A DNA stretch of 64,000 bases, taken from Magnetospirillum sp. 64-120. GTDB lineage: Bacteria > Pseudomonadota > Alphaproteobacteria > Rhodospirillales > Magnetospirillaceae. The notes under the pieces are model-generated. The model was not told the DNA's origin and searched no databases. It saw only the letters and a program-made list of their open reading frames with translations. The position numbers were made by a program, and so were the translations under genes. The stretch is taken from NCBI GenBank assembly GCA_001898825.1, contig MKVK01000046.1, positions 186,001-250,000 of the forward strand. The letters are read 5' to 3'. Numbering within the stretch: the stretch's first letter is position 1; each line of letters opens with the position of its first letter. Below are positions 54,230 to 63,815 of the stretch, in pieces.

Positions 54230-56845
54230 TCAATAGACCCCGTGGCCGTTCAGCACCTCGGCGTAGCGTCGGTCCTCGATCAGGATGTGTTTGACGATCC
54301 AGTCATGCAGGAAGTCCAGCAGTTCCTGGGGGGTGATGGGCTGGTTGCCGATCAACTGGCGTTCCAGGTCCTGGGCCTGGGTGATCAGGTTGCGATGGCG
54401 GCTTTGATGGTCGTCGGATTGCGCGTAGCCATAGCGGCGAAGCAGGGATTCCTCTTCATTGAAATGGAACTTGGCGTAATCGATCATCAGGTCCAGGGCG
54501 GCGGCGATATCGGTGGCGCCCTGTTGGCCTTCGACGGCGTCCAGCAAACGGTTGGCGGTGGCGAACAGTCGCTTGTGCTGGGTGTCCAGGCGTTGGACGT
54601 TGACGCTGTATTCCTGCTGCCAGGTCAGAAGCGGCCGGCCGCTGATGCCGACCGAGGTTTCCAGCCGGGTGCGGCGCTCAAAGGATTCGAACAGCTTCCA
54701 GCGCACGTTGGGGATCGATCCCAAAAGCCGCGACGAGATCAGATAAATCTCGGCCGGGCCGTAAGTGCGCAAGGTGGCGATTCCCGGGGCGTCGAAGACG
54801 GCGCTTTCCTCGCCGAAGAAGTCCCCCGGACCCAGGGTTTCCAGCACCGCGCCGCCCAGCATGCGCAGCACCTGACCCGACGCCACCACGCCCACCTTGT
54901 GTTCGTGGCCGGTGACGACGGTGTCGTCCTCGAGGCTGACCAGACGCATGTCCTTGGCGATGGCGTTCAGGGTGCCGGTGGACACCACGTCGCCCAGCAA
55001 ATGGGTGCGTGACAGGAATTCCCGTCCTTCCAGCAGACGCGAAATCTCGCCGAACAATTCGTGGCGGACGACGAAGGCGGTGTAGACGTCGGCGGGGATT
55101 TCCAGCACCTGGACGAAGCTGACGGCGCGGCAGGTCTCGGTGGGGGGCAAGGCGTGCAGACCGGTCAGCTCGCCCAACAGGGCGCCGGCCGACAGCACGG
55201 CGCGGAAGTCGCTGTCTTCGTCCAGCATTTCCACCTGCCCGGTCAGCAGCAGATAGATGGAGGGATTGGGCTGCCCCGCCTTGTACAGGATGGTTTCCGG
55301 GTTGAAGGTGGCGATGGGGCCGTTCAACACCGTGCCCAGGTGGTCGCCGGGGACCGAGGGGAAGTATTCCGCCATCATGTGGAAGGCCGAACGGCTCAGG
55401 AAGTCGCGATGGCCGGTGATCAGCACGTCGACGGTGCCGAAACTGGCGCCTGATCCGATTTTCTTCTGTTCGGGGGTCAGCGGGTTGGCGGTGTGGGCCA
55501 AGATGATCTTGTTCGAGTCGTCGTCCTTGAAATCCTGGGCATAGCCATGGATCAGGCCGGCGCCGATATCCACCTTCTTGACGTCGGTGGGTTCCAGGTA
55601 GTCCACCGCGATCTGCTGGTACCAGTCCCGCGACAGGCCGTTCTTGGTCGGGTCGTCGGTGATCATGCCTTCCAGAACCCCTAAGCCCACCACGTCGGCC
55701 AGGTGGGCATAGGACTTCCAGCCGCCCGCCGCCATGGCGCGGAAGTGGAAGATGGTGGTTTCCACCGGATGGGGCGAGAAGATGGGCTTCACGTCCAGGC
55801 CGTCCACGTCGTTCCACTGGTCCATGGACAGGTCGCGGACGTTGAAATAGTCGTTGAAGTCTTCTTCCTCGATGGCCAAAAGCGCCGCCAGCTTCTTGGC
55901 GACCGTGGCGCGCACCATGGGCACGGCGAAAAAGCTGATGCGGCGGTCGGCCTGCATCAGCGTGGTCAGGCCGGCGAAATGGTCGTCGTGGCAATGGGTC
56001 TGGAAGATGCCTTCGATCTCGTTGACGCCGATGCCCAGCGCGGTCAGCGAATGCTGCAGGTTGGGGCCGGCGTCCACCAGATAGATGCGCCCCTGGAACA
56101 CCACGATGGACCCCATGCTGGGGCGGCGGACGTCCCAGCCGTCGCCTTCGCCGGAATGGACCACGGCGAAATAATCGCGACGGAACTGGTAGTTGCCCAA
56201 CGGGAAGGGGCATTCATGGGTGACGAAGGGCGGCAGGTTCAAGTCGATGTCGACGGTTTCGCCCTGATAGGCGAACTGGAAGCGGTTCAGCCCGGTGCGG
56301 CGCACGGTGACGCCGGCCTTGATTTCCACTTCGTTGTCGTCCAAGGCGCGGCCGTCCAGCAGGTCGCTGGGATGGCGGATCTGGCCGAAGGCGAAGCGCA
56401 GCTTCAGGCGCATCATGTCGTGGGCCTGGTCGGGGGAGACCCCGGCCTCGACCAGTTCCTGTTCGGAAATCAGGCCGTAATTGCCGCGATAGATGTATTG
56501 CATCTGGGCCGCGACCTGATCGCGGCGCCCGATCAGGATGGGTTTCGATCCGTTGTTGTTGGGATGCCCGGGCAGCAGCAGCCCTTGGCGATAGAACATC
56601 TGCAGCACCGGGAATTCGGCCAGGTTGCAGAAGTTGCCGTTCTGGACCATGACGTCGGACAGCAAGATGGCGTTGGGGCCGGTCTCGCAGCGGATGCCGT
56701 CCATTTCCAGCGGACGGATCAGGCCGCGCCGCATCAGGTGCTTGACGCTGTCGGGCGGACAGCCGCACAGCACGCGCACGTCGGCGTCGGGCACGTGAAT
56801 CCAGGACATGCCCGGAATGACTTCGATCTTGAACAAACGCGCCAT
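54230..56845 (-). CDS. Three-module protein: metallo-hydrolase, tandem cNMP-binding, hemerythrin
   Basis: An 871-residue protein. An unassigned N-terminal region (1-240) precedes a metallo-beta-lactamase fold (about 244-500) with LVDAG and HxHxDH (THCHDDHFAG, H284, H286, D288, H289). Two cNMP-binding folds follow: about 515-615 (GELTGL with R573) and about 620-715 (FGEESAVFDAPG with R693). The C-terminal bacteriohemerythrin (about 740-870) keeps all seven iron ligands: H757, H794, E798, H813, H817, H853 and D858. Its cyclic nucleotide could come from the CHASE2 cyclase two genes upstream. It begins 7 bp after the CHAT gene. Substrate unknown; a soluble O2- and cAMP-responsive hydrolase is inferred. 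Confidence 0.88.
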   Translation of the reverse strand: MARLFKIEVIPGMSWIHVPDADVRVLCGCPPDSVKHLMRRGLIRPLEMDGIRCETGPNAILLSDVMVQNGNFCNLAEFPVLQMFYRQGLLLPGHPNNNGSKPILIGRRDQVAAQMQYIYRGNYGLISEQELVEAGVSPDQAHDMMRLKLRFAFGQIRHPSDLLDGRALDDNEVEIKAGVTVRRTGLNRFQFAYQGETVDIDLNLPPFVTHECPFPLGNYQFRRDYFAVVHSGEGDGWDVRRPSMGSIVVFQGRIYLVDAGPNLQHSLTALGIGVNEIEGIFQTHCHDDHFAGLTTLMQADRRISFFAVPMVRATVAKKLAALLAIEEEDFNDYFNVRDLSMDQWNDVDGLDVKPIFSPHPVETTIFHFRAMAAGGWKSYAHLADVVGLGVLEGMITDDPTKNGLSRDWYQQIAVDYLEPTDVKKVDIGAGLIHGYAQDFKDDDSNKIILAHTANPLTPEQKKIGSGASFGTVDVLITGHRDFLSRSAFHMMAEYFPSVPGDHLGTVLNGPIATFNPETILYKAGQPNPSIYLLLTGQVEMLDEDSDFRAVLSAGALLGELTGLHALPPTETCRAVSFVQVLEIPADVYTAFVVRHELFGEISRLLEGREFLSRTHLLGDVVSTGTLNAIAKDMRLVSLEDDTVVTGHEHKVGVVASGQVLRMLGGAVLETLGPGDFFGEESAVFDAPGIATLRTYGPAEIYLISSRLLGSIPNVRWKLFESFERRTRLETSVGISGRPLLTWQQEYSVNVQRLDTQHKRLFATANRLLDAVEGQQGATDIAAALDLMIDYAKFHFNEEESLLRRYGYAQSDDHQSRHRNLITQAQDLERQLIGNQPITPQELLDFLHDWIVKHILIEDRRYAEVLNGHGVY

Positions 56846-56852
56846 GGTCGCC

Positions 56853-59800
56853 TCAGCCGTCCACCATGAAGAAGGCGGACCAGATGTAAGGGGCGCTCCA
56901 CTTGCCGTTGTGCAGCATTTCCAGTTGGGCTTCCCGCAGGGCCAGATGCGGCGGCATGCCCTTCATCAGACGGCCGTAAAGGGCGCTCATCAGCGCCTGG
57001 GTGCCGGCGTCGCTGACTTCCCACAAGGACGACACCACCGAGGCGACGCCCGCTTCCTGGAAGGCGCGGCGCAGGCCATAGACGCCTTCGCCTTCGTGGA
57101 TTTCACCCAGGCCGGTTTCGCAGGCCGACAAGATGGCCAGCTGGGTGCCGGCCAGATTGAGGTCCAGCACTTCCAACGCCGTCAGCACGCCGTCGTTGTC
57201 GGTGTCGATCTCGCCCAGGACGGGGGCGTTGGCGTTGATGCCGGCAAAGGCCAAGCCGGCCCGCAGCAGCGGGTTGTCGCCCGGCGGCGGGATTTGGATG
57301 TCGCCGCCGCGCTGCAGCTTCAGCAGACGCTTGCGCAGCGTGTCGTCGGCTTTCAGGAAAAAGCCGTGGGTGGCGATGTGCAGCACCTCGGGCGGCTGCT
57401 TCAACTGGCGCAGCACCTCTTCCTGGGCAGCGCCCTTGGAATAGATGACATTGCTTTTGCCTTCGCCGTCCACGGTCTTCTGGATCAACAGACCTTCGCG
57501 CTCGGCACCGGGCAGCGGGTCGAAACGCATGCCGCGCATGCCCGACGACATGCCGCGCAAGCCGTCGGCCAGACCGGCGGCGCGCGACTTTCCACGCACG
57601 CTTTCCAGCTTTTCCTTGCCGGTCACCGCGTCGGTTTCGTAGTCGGGACCGGCATTGATCATGTAGCCGCCCTTGGCCGCCTTCAGCCGCGACGGCAACA
57701 GGTTGCGCGACGACGTGAAGATGTGCAGGTCCAGGCCTTCGATCAGGTACTTGCCGTCCTCTTCCACCAGGGCGGCGAACGGCATGATGTTCAAGATGCC
57801 GTCGGGAATGACATAGGCGACGGGGGCGTCGCCGACGGTCTTGGCGACGGGCTTCCAGATCAGGTCATAGCTGGCCTGACCGCTTTCCAGCAATTCGTCG
57901 AAGTCGATTTCTTCGTCCTGGATGTCCTTGCGGTACTTCTGGACGGAATCGGAAACCTTCTTGGAATCGGCATAGGGCACCAGCCCGAACACCGCCTTGC
58001 CGCCCTGCTTCTTCAGGGTGGCGGCGACCAGTTTCTGCTCCCCTTCCGGGCCGTATTGCAGATAGTCCACCAACACGGCCTTGTCCGGCAGGGCGGCGAC
58101 CAGCTGGTCGACGCCGATCTTGTCGGTGGTCTGCAGGAAGCGGGCGCTGGCACGGCCGATCTGGCCTTGCAGGATGTCGATGCGGTCACGCAAGGAAACC
58201 AGGATCTCGGCGTGGCGTTCGCCGGTTTCCGGCGTCGGGCCGGACAGGGTCAAGGCGCCCAGCTTCTTGCGGGTTTCTTCCAGTTCGCGGGTCAGCTTGG
58301 TCAGCTCGGGGTTTCCCGAAAGCCTGTTGGCCTGCAGGATTTCCGACGCCACCTTCAGCAGCAATCCCTTGCGCAGCAGGCTGATCTCGATCAGGGCGCG
58401 GCCGGAATCAGCTCCGCCGGTGCGGACCAGCAGGTCCATATAGGCGTAAAGTTCCGGGTTGTGCAGGCGGATATAGCCTTCGCGGGCGTTTTCGCCGGTC
58501 ACGTACAGCATGGTGTTCAAGAAGTCGTTGCGGCGCAGGAAGGTCTCGTGCCGCACCTTCAGGGCGCCGGCCAGGTCGCCCTTGTCTTCCAAGGTGGCGG
58601 CCAGGGAATTCAGCGTCTCGAAGGTGTAGGGATGGACCTTGCCGAGGATGGAGTCGTCGGCGGCCAGAGTCTTTTGCAGCATGCCCTCGGCTTCGCCCAG
58701 CTTGCCCTGCTTGCGCCACAGCGCGCCCATGTCATGCATGGAGCGAAGCGTGTCCAGGTGCTTTTCGCCCAAGGTGCGGCGGCGGTCTTCCAGGGCCTTG
58801 GCCAGGATCGGCTCGGCCTCGGCCAGCTTGCCCTGGCCCATGAGCGCCCGGCCCAGGTTGTTGCGCGCCTTCAGGGTGTCGATGTGGGTGGGGCCGTTCA
58901 ACTGGGTCCAGGCGTCGACCACGCCGGTGAACTCGGCCGCCGCCTGCTCGTAATTGCCCTGCAGCATGTGCAGATAGGCCAGATTGTTGGCAAACGCGAT
59001 GGTGTTGGGGTGCTTGCCCCCCAATTGGCGGGTGTGCACCGCCAGGGCGGACTTGTAAAGCGCCTCGGCCTTGTCGAACTCGCCCTGGCTTTCATGCAGC
59101 AGGGCCAGGTTGTTCATGCCGATGACGGTGTTGGGGTGGTCGTCGCCGTAAAGCTTGCGTTCCGAGAGCAAGGCCTGACGCAGATAGGGCTCGGCGCGGT
59201 CGTAAAGGCCGGCCTTTTCCAGGATTTCGCCCAGATTGTTGGCGGCGATGATGGAAAACTGGTGGTCGGCGCCCAGGACCTTGGTGAAGCGGTCATAGGC
59301 GTCCTGGAAGACGGTTTCGGCGCCGCGCAGGTCGCCTTCCTGGCGCAGCACGCTGCCCAGGGACGACAGGGCCGACACCGTGGCCGGGTGGTCGGGGCCA
59401 TAGGTCTTGGTGTTGAAGTCCACCACCTCGCGGATGGTGGCTTCGGCCGCAGCATATTCGCCGATGGTCACCAAGACGTCGGCCAAGTCGGTCTTGGCGG
59501 CGACCACGCGGGACTGGTCGCCAGCGGCGGCGGCCTCGGTGGCGACACCTTCCAGCAGCGCACGCGCCTGGGGGGCGTCGCCTTTTTTGGACAGGGCACG
59601 GGCCAGTTCCAGGCGGGCGTCCAGGTTGGCGGCTTCGCCCGGCGGATTGGTGACCCGCAGCACGGCGACCGCCTGGGTGGCGGCTTTCACCGCGTCGTCC
59701 AGGGCACCGCCGCCCAGGGCGGCGGCGGCCTGACGCGACAGACATTTGGCGGTGGTCGGGTGATAGGCCCCATAGGCGGCTTCCATGCCGGCACAGATGT

Positions 59801-60719
59801 CGCGGGTCAGGGCCAGCGCCTGATCGTGCTTGCCGGCGTTCAGCAGGGGGACGGCGATGGCCAACTGGGCGGCCAGGGTGCTGGGATGGGTGTCGCCAAA
59901 GGCGGTCTTGGCGGCTTCGGCCCCGGCCCGGGCGGTTTCCGCCGCCTTGTCGTACTTGGCCTGGGCCGAGAAATGGTCGGCCAGCGCGGCGTTCAGCGCC
60001 AGGGTTTCGGGATGGCCGGCGCCCAGAATCTTGGCGGCGCTTTCGGCGGTCTGGTGCAGCACGGTCTCGGCTTCGTCGGTCTTGCCGGCCATGTCCAGGA
60101 TGCGGCCCAGGTCGCCACCGCTGGCCAAGGTGGCCATGTGGCCGTCGCCCAGATTGTCCTTGGCGGTGGACAGCGCCTGGCGGGCGCGGCTTTCGGCATT
60201 GGCCAGATCGCCGGACTGGGCGGCGGCGCCCGCCGCCTGACGGGTGCGCTGCCAGATGCCGACGATGCGGGCTTTCTCGGCGGCGACGGCCGACGCCGCC
60301 TGGACCTTTTCCGCCACCCAGGCCGGCTGGGTTTCCACCAGCTTGGTGATCTCGCCGGCATAAAGGGCGGCGTCTTCCGCCGCCTTGGCCTTGACCGCCA
60401 GGGCGAGCGCGTCCTTGAACAGCGGCAAGGCCTGGTCGGGCTGGTTCAGCGCCAGGGCCAGGGACGCGGCGTTGTGGACGACGTTGCGGTCGCCGGGCAG
60501 CACTTCGTGGGCCTTGGCATAGCCCTGATAGGCGGCTGCCGCGTCACCGGCGGCCAAAGCCTTCTTGGCCTGGGCCACCAGCTTGTCAGCCTGGCTTTTG
60601 GCCTGGGGCGAGACCTTGGCGGCCGGGGCCGGGGCGGACGCGTCGGCGGCGAAACCGGCCAACGGGGTCAGGACCAGCAGGGCGGCGGCCAGCGCGGCAC
60701 TATGGCGGAGGGATTTCAT
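56853..60719 (-). CDS. Exported TPR-CHAT protease-like protein
   Basis: A 1288-residue protein with a signal peptide (about 1-24, ending GFA), about 14 TPRs of the G(D/P)DHPxT type (for example YGPDHPATVSALSSLGSVLR), and a C-terminal CHAT domain (about 990-1288) of the caspase-like clan with intact catalytic His1118 (LHIATHGFFLK) and Cys1200 (LAILSACETGLG). Between them is DTDNDGVLTALE (1172-1183), a full EF-hand calcium-loop pattern. Signal peptide and lack of membrane anchor place it in the periplasm or outside. It follows the cyclase by 23 bp and precedes the MBL gene by 7 bp. Substrate unknown. Confidence 0.88.
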   Translation of the reverse strand: MKSLRHSAALAAALLVLTPLAGFAADASAPAPAAKVSPQAKSQADKLVAQAKKALAAGDAAAAYQGYAKAHEVLPGDRNVVHNAASLALALNQPDQALPLFKDALALAVKAKAAEDAALYAGEITKLVETQPAWVAEKVQAASAVAAEKARIVGIWQRTRQAAGAAAQSGDLANAESRARQALSTAKDNLGDGHMATLASGGDLGRILDMAGKTDEAETVLHQTAESAAKILGAGHPETLALNAALADHFSAQAKYDKAAETARAGAEAAKTAFGDTHPSTLAAQLAIAVPLLNAGKHDQALALTRDICAGMEAAYGAYHPTTAKCLSRQAAAALGGGALDDAVKAATQAVAVLRVTNPPGEAANLDARLELARALSKKGDAPQARALLEGVATEAAAAGDQSRVVAAKTDLADVLVTIGEYAAAEATIREVVDFNTKTYGPDHPATVSALSSLGSVLRQEGDLRGAETVFQDAYDRFTKVLGADHQFSIIAANNLGEILEKAGLYDRAEPYLRQALLSERKLYGDDHPNTVIGMNNLALLHESQGEFDKAEALYKSALAVHTRQLGGKHPNTIAFANNLAYLHMLQGNYEQAAAEFTGVVDAWTQLNGPTHIDTLKARNNLGRALMGQGKLAEAEPILAKALEDRRRTLGEKHLDTLRSMHDMGALWRKQGKLGEAEGMLQKTLAADDSILGKVHPYTFETLNSLAATLEDKGDLAGALKVRHETFLRRNDFLNTMLYVTGENAREGYIRLHNPELYAYMDLLVRTGGADSGRALIEISLLRKGLLLKVASEILQANRLSGNPELTKLTRELEETRKKLGALTLSGPTPETGERHAEILVSLRDRIDILQGQIGRASARFLQTTDKIGVDQLVAALPDKAVLVDYLQYGPEGEQKLVAATLKKQGGKAVFGLVPYADSKKVSDSVQKYRKDIQDEEIDFDELLESGQASYDLIWKPVAKTVGDAPVAYVIPDGILNIMPFAALVEEDGKYLIEGLDLHIFTSSRNLLPSRLKAAKGGYMINAGPDYETDAVTGKEKLESVRGKSRAAGLADGLRGMSSGMRGMRFDPLPGAEREGLLIQKTVDGEGKSNVIYSKGAAQEEVLRQLKQPPEVLHIATHGFFLKADDTLRKRLLKLQRGGDIQIPPPGDNPLLRAGLAFAGINANAPVLGEIDTDNDGVLTALEVLDLNLAGTQLAILSACETGLGEIHEGEGVYGLRRAFQEAGVASVVSSLWEVSDAGTQALMSALYGRLMKGMPPHLALREAQLEMLHNGKWSAPYIWSAFFMVDG

Positions 60720-60742
60720 TCTGAGACTCCCTTAGGTCGAAA

Positions 60743-62797
60743 CTATTTTTCCTTGGCGGTGTAGGACCCGTCCCAATCGGCGGGCGGCGGTTCCTCGAGG
60801 TAATGCTCGGTCCGTTCCAGGTAGATTTGATAAAGCTTGCGGTTCGGCTCCAACTCGGCCAAGGCGGCGAACTCGGCCTTGGCCTCGGTGAAGCGCTGGG
60901 CCCGGTACAGGCGAAGCGCCGCGGTGTAGCGGGCCAGGATGTCCAGGTCGGCCTGGGCGACCCCGCCCTCGAAACCCAAGGGTTCGAAGGTGCGCACCGG
61001 CTGGTCCTTGCCTTTGACCTTGACTAGGTCGACCTCGCGGGCGATCAGGCCGGGAACTTGGGCCAGGGTGAACTCGCTGATCTGCAGGAAGATGCCGTAT
61101 TGCTTGGTCAGGCTTTCCAGGCGCGAGCCCAGGTTCACCGCGTCGCCCATGACCGTGTAGGCCAGTCGGAAGTCGGAACCCATGTTGCCGACGCTCATCA
61201 CCCCGGTGTTCAGGCCGATGCCGATCTTCAGCGGCTTCCAGCCGCGCGCCACGAAGCTTTCCGACAGTTCGTCCATGGTCTTGGCCATGTCCAGCGCGGC
61301 GCGCACCGCGTGTTCGGCGTGGTGTTCGTCCTTCAGGGGGGCACCCCAAAAGGCCATGATGGCGTCGCCCATGTATTTGTCGATGGTGCCGCGGTTGGTT
61401 TGGATCACCCGCGTCATCGGCGACAGGAAGGCGTTCATCAGGGTGGTCAGCTCTTGCGGGCTAAGGCCCTCGGAAATGGTGGTGAAGCCGCGCACGTCCG
61501 AAAACAGCACCGTCATCTCGCGGCTTTCGCCGCCCACCGAGACTTCCTGGCCGGACTCGTTCATTTCCTTGACCAGCTCGGCGGGGATGTACTGGCCGAA
61601 GGTCTTGGCGATGTGCTTCTTCTGGTTGCGTTCCACCAGATAGGCCCGGTACTCGATCAGCACATAGGACAAGATACCCGCCACCAGGGTGTAGGACATG
61701 GGCAGGACCATGCCGGCCTTGGCGTAGACGGCGGTGCAGACCACGGCCCAGCCGCCCAGGACGCAGGCCACGCCGGCGGCGCGGATGATCGGACGGCTGG
61801 TGGCGGCGACCGCGATCATCAGGATCATCACCGCCAAGGTGGCGACGGCCGCGACTTCGGGGCGGGCGGCGCGCAAGGGGGCGCCCTTCAGGATGGTGCT
61901 GATGGTGTCGGCGATGATTTCCACCCCGTAGACCATGCCGACGGGAGTGTCGAACCAGTCGTGGGACACTTCCGAGGTGTCGCCGAGGACGACGATCTTG
62001 TCCTTGACCCAATAGGACAATTCCTCGCGCTCGTTTTCATCCAGTTCCGAGATGTCGAGGAAGTCGAGTGCCGAGATGCCCGCCGACTGGCTGAGGAAGC
62101 GGGTGCCGTTGGGCAAGGGCGGGAAGTCGATATAAAGGTTGTCCTGATGGTCCAGCGGCACTTTCAGGTCGCCGAAGGACAGGACGTTGCCGGCCAGCTT
62201 GGGCTCCGCCCCCAGCGCCATGGCCACCGCCTGGACGGCGAAGGGCCAGCCGTTGCGTTCGGCGGTGATGACAGAGTGAATCTTCAGCCGCGACAGCACG
62301 GTCAGCAGCGCCGAGTTCGAACTGATGTTCGTGTAGCCGCTGACCGAGGCCTCGTCCAGCAGCTTGGTCGGATAGTTCAGCTTGACGAACTTGCCGTGGT
62401 CGAACTGGGCCTGGGCCACCAGCACGGTGTTGCCGGCGTCCTTCAGGGCCTTGGCCAGGGCCGGGTCCTCGTTATAGGACGAGGGGAAGTCCATCAGCAT
62501 GTCGACGGCGACCACTTTGGCGCCAAGTTCCTTGATGTTGCTGATGATGGCGGCGATGTCGGTACGGCGCAGCGGATAGCTGCCATAGGCCTTGAAGAAG
62601 GGCTCGTCGACGTTGACCAGCATCACGTCCTTGGAAAGCGTGTTGGCTTGCTGGTCGCCATAGGCCAGACGCATCTGGTGGCGGAAGGAATTGACCTGGT
62701 CTTCCAGCAGGGCGAACCATTCCAGATGCTGCGCCGGCAGGGCCAGCAAAAACAGCAAGACAACCGCCAGCACGTCGCGCCGAGCCAGAAAGCCCAT
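60743..62797 (-). CDS. CHASE2-domain adenylate cyclase
   Basis: A 684-residue membrane sensor-cyclase. After one N-terminal helix comes a periplasmic CHASE2 domain (about 25-310), three membrane helices (about 320-400) and a class III cyclase domain (about 435-610) with the metal Asp in VLFSDVRGFT, KYMGDAIMAFWG, and the MGDAVNLGSRLE transition-state Asn/Arg. The Lys-Asp pair indicates ATP rather than GTP. A short TPR-like tail follows. ATG 62797 is used since GGAGAGG lies 5-11 bases upstream; ATG 62812 is possible. Probable product is cAMP. First gene after a terminator that separates it from the FecR gene. Confidence 0.93.
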   Translation of the reverse strand: MGFLARRDVLAVVLLFLLALPAQHLEWFALLEDQVNSFRHQMRLAYGDQQANTLSKDVMLVNVDEPFFKAYGSYPLRRTDIAAIISNIKELGAKVVAVDMLMDFPSSYNEDPALAKALKDAGNTVLVAQAQFDHGKFVKLNYPTKLLDEASVSGYTNISSNSALLTVLSRLKIHSVITAERNGWPFAVQAVAMALGAEPKLAGNVLSFGDLKVPLDHQDNLYIDFPPLPNGTRFLSQSAGISALDFLDISELDENEREELSYWVKDKIVVLGDTSEVSHDWFDTPVGMVYGVEIIADTISTILKGAPLRAARPEVAAVATLAVMILMIAVAATSRPIIRAAGVACVLGGWAVVCTAVYAKAGMVLPMSYTLVAGILSYVLIEYRAYLVERNQKKHIAKTFGQYIPAELVKEMNESGQEVSVGGESREMTVLFSDVRGFTTISEGLSPQELTTLMNAFLSPMTRVIQTNRGTIDKYMGDAIMAFWGAPLKDEHHAEHAVRAALDMAKTMDELSESFVARGWKPLKIGIGLNTGVMSVGNMGSDFRLAYTVMGDAVNLGSRLESLTKQYGIFLQISEFTLAQVPGLIAREVDLVKVKGKDQPVRTFEPLGFEGGVAQADLDILARYTAALRLYRAQRFTEAKAEFAALAELEPNRKLYQIYLERTEHYLEEPPPADWDGSYTAKEK

Positions 62798-62825
62798 CGA
62801 TCCTCTCCCCATCCGCCCGTCAAAG

Positions 62826-62857
62826 CAAAAAACGGCGGGACAGTCTTGTCCCGCCGT
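62826..62857 (-). terminator. Rho-independent terminator between fecR-like gene and cyclase
   Basis: On the minus strand ACGGCGGGAC pairs with GTCCCGCCGT (10 bp, 6-nt loop) and runs into TTTTTT. It lies 16 bp after the FecR-gene stop and about 30 bp before the cyclase start, so cyclase expression needs read-through or its own promoter. Confidence 0.88.
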
Positions 62858-62873
62858 GTTTGGCTTTCAGCCC

Positions 62874-63815
62874 TTAATTGCCTTCCAACTGCTCGTTGTA
62901 AACCAAGGCTTCCTTTTGCCGCAGGTCGCGGAGCTTCAGGTCGTTATAAGCCTTGATCAGCAAGGGACGCATGTCGTTGTCGTCCTTGTGGGCGGCGAAG
63001 TGCTTGCGATAGGCGTCCATGGCGCCGACGGTCACACCCTTCGAGTCCAGGTAGTTGCCCAGGGCGAACTCGTCGTTGCCGGACGCCGCCTTGACGCGGG
63101 CGATGCCGTCGGTCAGGGCCTTGTCTTCGGCGGCGGACAGCCAGGTGATGGTGCCGCCCTTTTCGGTCTGGCCGACCACTTGGCCGCCTTCGGTGATGGT
63201 GACGCCGAAGGAATGCTGGCCGGGGGCCAGGTCGGGCACGCGGAAGCGGACCATGTCGCCGCTGGCGGCGGCGACGGTGTGCGAGGTGCCGTCGATGACC
63301 AGGGTATAGCCGTATTGGGTGCCCAGGTTTTCCCAGACCAGATCAGGATGGCTGGCCGACAGGGTGATGTCGGAAGCCACGCGCAGCTTCAGGTCGACCG
63401 CTTCCTTCTTCACCGAACGGCGCACGGTGGTATAGCGCTGGGCCTCGGCGAAGCGGTTGGACAGGCCGGCGACCAGATCGCCGCTGGCGGCTTCGGGGGC
63501 GGACAGGGTGCCCGACACCGCCTTGGCGCCGGTGGCGGTGATTTCGATCACCGAATTGGCGCCGATGGTCTGGGCCATGCCGGACGTCTGGTCGATCAGC
63601 TTGCCGCTGCCGTCGGCGCCGGTGCGGACTTGGCTGCCCACGAACAGGAACTTGTTGCGGGTCACCGGCGACCATTTGTCGCCGCCCTTGCTGGTCTCGA
63701 CCGAGCCGGCGACTTGCATCAACATGGATGCCGGGGGTTCGGAGGCCTGCGCCCCAAGAGTCCAGCCCATCATGGTCAGGGCCGCAGTCAGGGCCATCGC
63801 GAGTATTCTGCTCAT
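62874..63815 (-). CDS. Exported FecR-domain protein
   Basis: A 313-residue protein with a signal peptide (about 1-24, ending AQA), a FecR domain (about 30-115; [35 protein letters not shown]), a beta-sandwich segment like FN3 (about 150-215; [17 protein letters not shown]), and a helical, TPR-like tail. Unlike classic FecR it has no cytoplasmic anti-sigma part, so it is a periplasmic binding module only. In other genomes such proteins sit beside CHASE2 cyclases and CHAT proteins, as here. The start has GGAG and AGG upstream. Confidence 0.85.
   Translation of the reverse strand: MSRILAMALTAALTMMGWTLGAQASEPPASMLMQVAGSVETSKGGDKWSPVTRNKFLFVGSQVRTGADGSGKLIDQTSGMAQTIGANSVIEITATGAKAVSGTLSAPEAASGDLVAGLSNRFAEAQRYTTVRRSVKKEAVDLKLRVASDITLSASHPDLVWENLGTQYGYTLVIDGTSHTVAAASGDMVRFRVPDLAPGQHSFGVTITEGGQVVGQTEKGGTITWLSAAEDKALTDGIARVKAASGNDEFALGNYLDSKGVTVGAMDAYRKHFAAHKDDNDMRPLLIKAYNDLKLRDLRQKEALVYNEQLEGN

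Noticed and set aside
56808-60764. A 1318-codon open frame on the plus strand over the CHAT gene
   Set aside because: Antisense shadow of the TPR-CHAT gene; composition dominated by Gly, Gln and Val with no motif or ribosome site.
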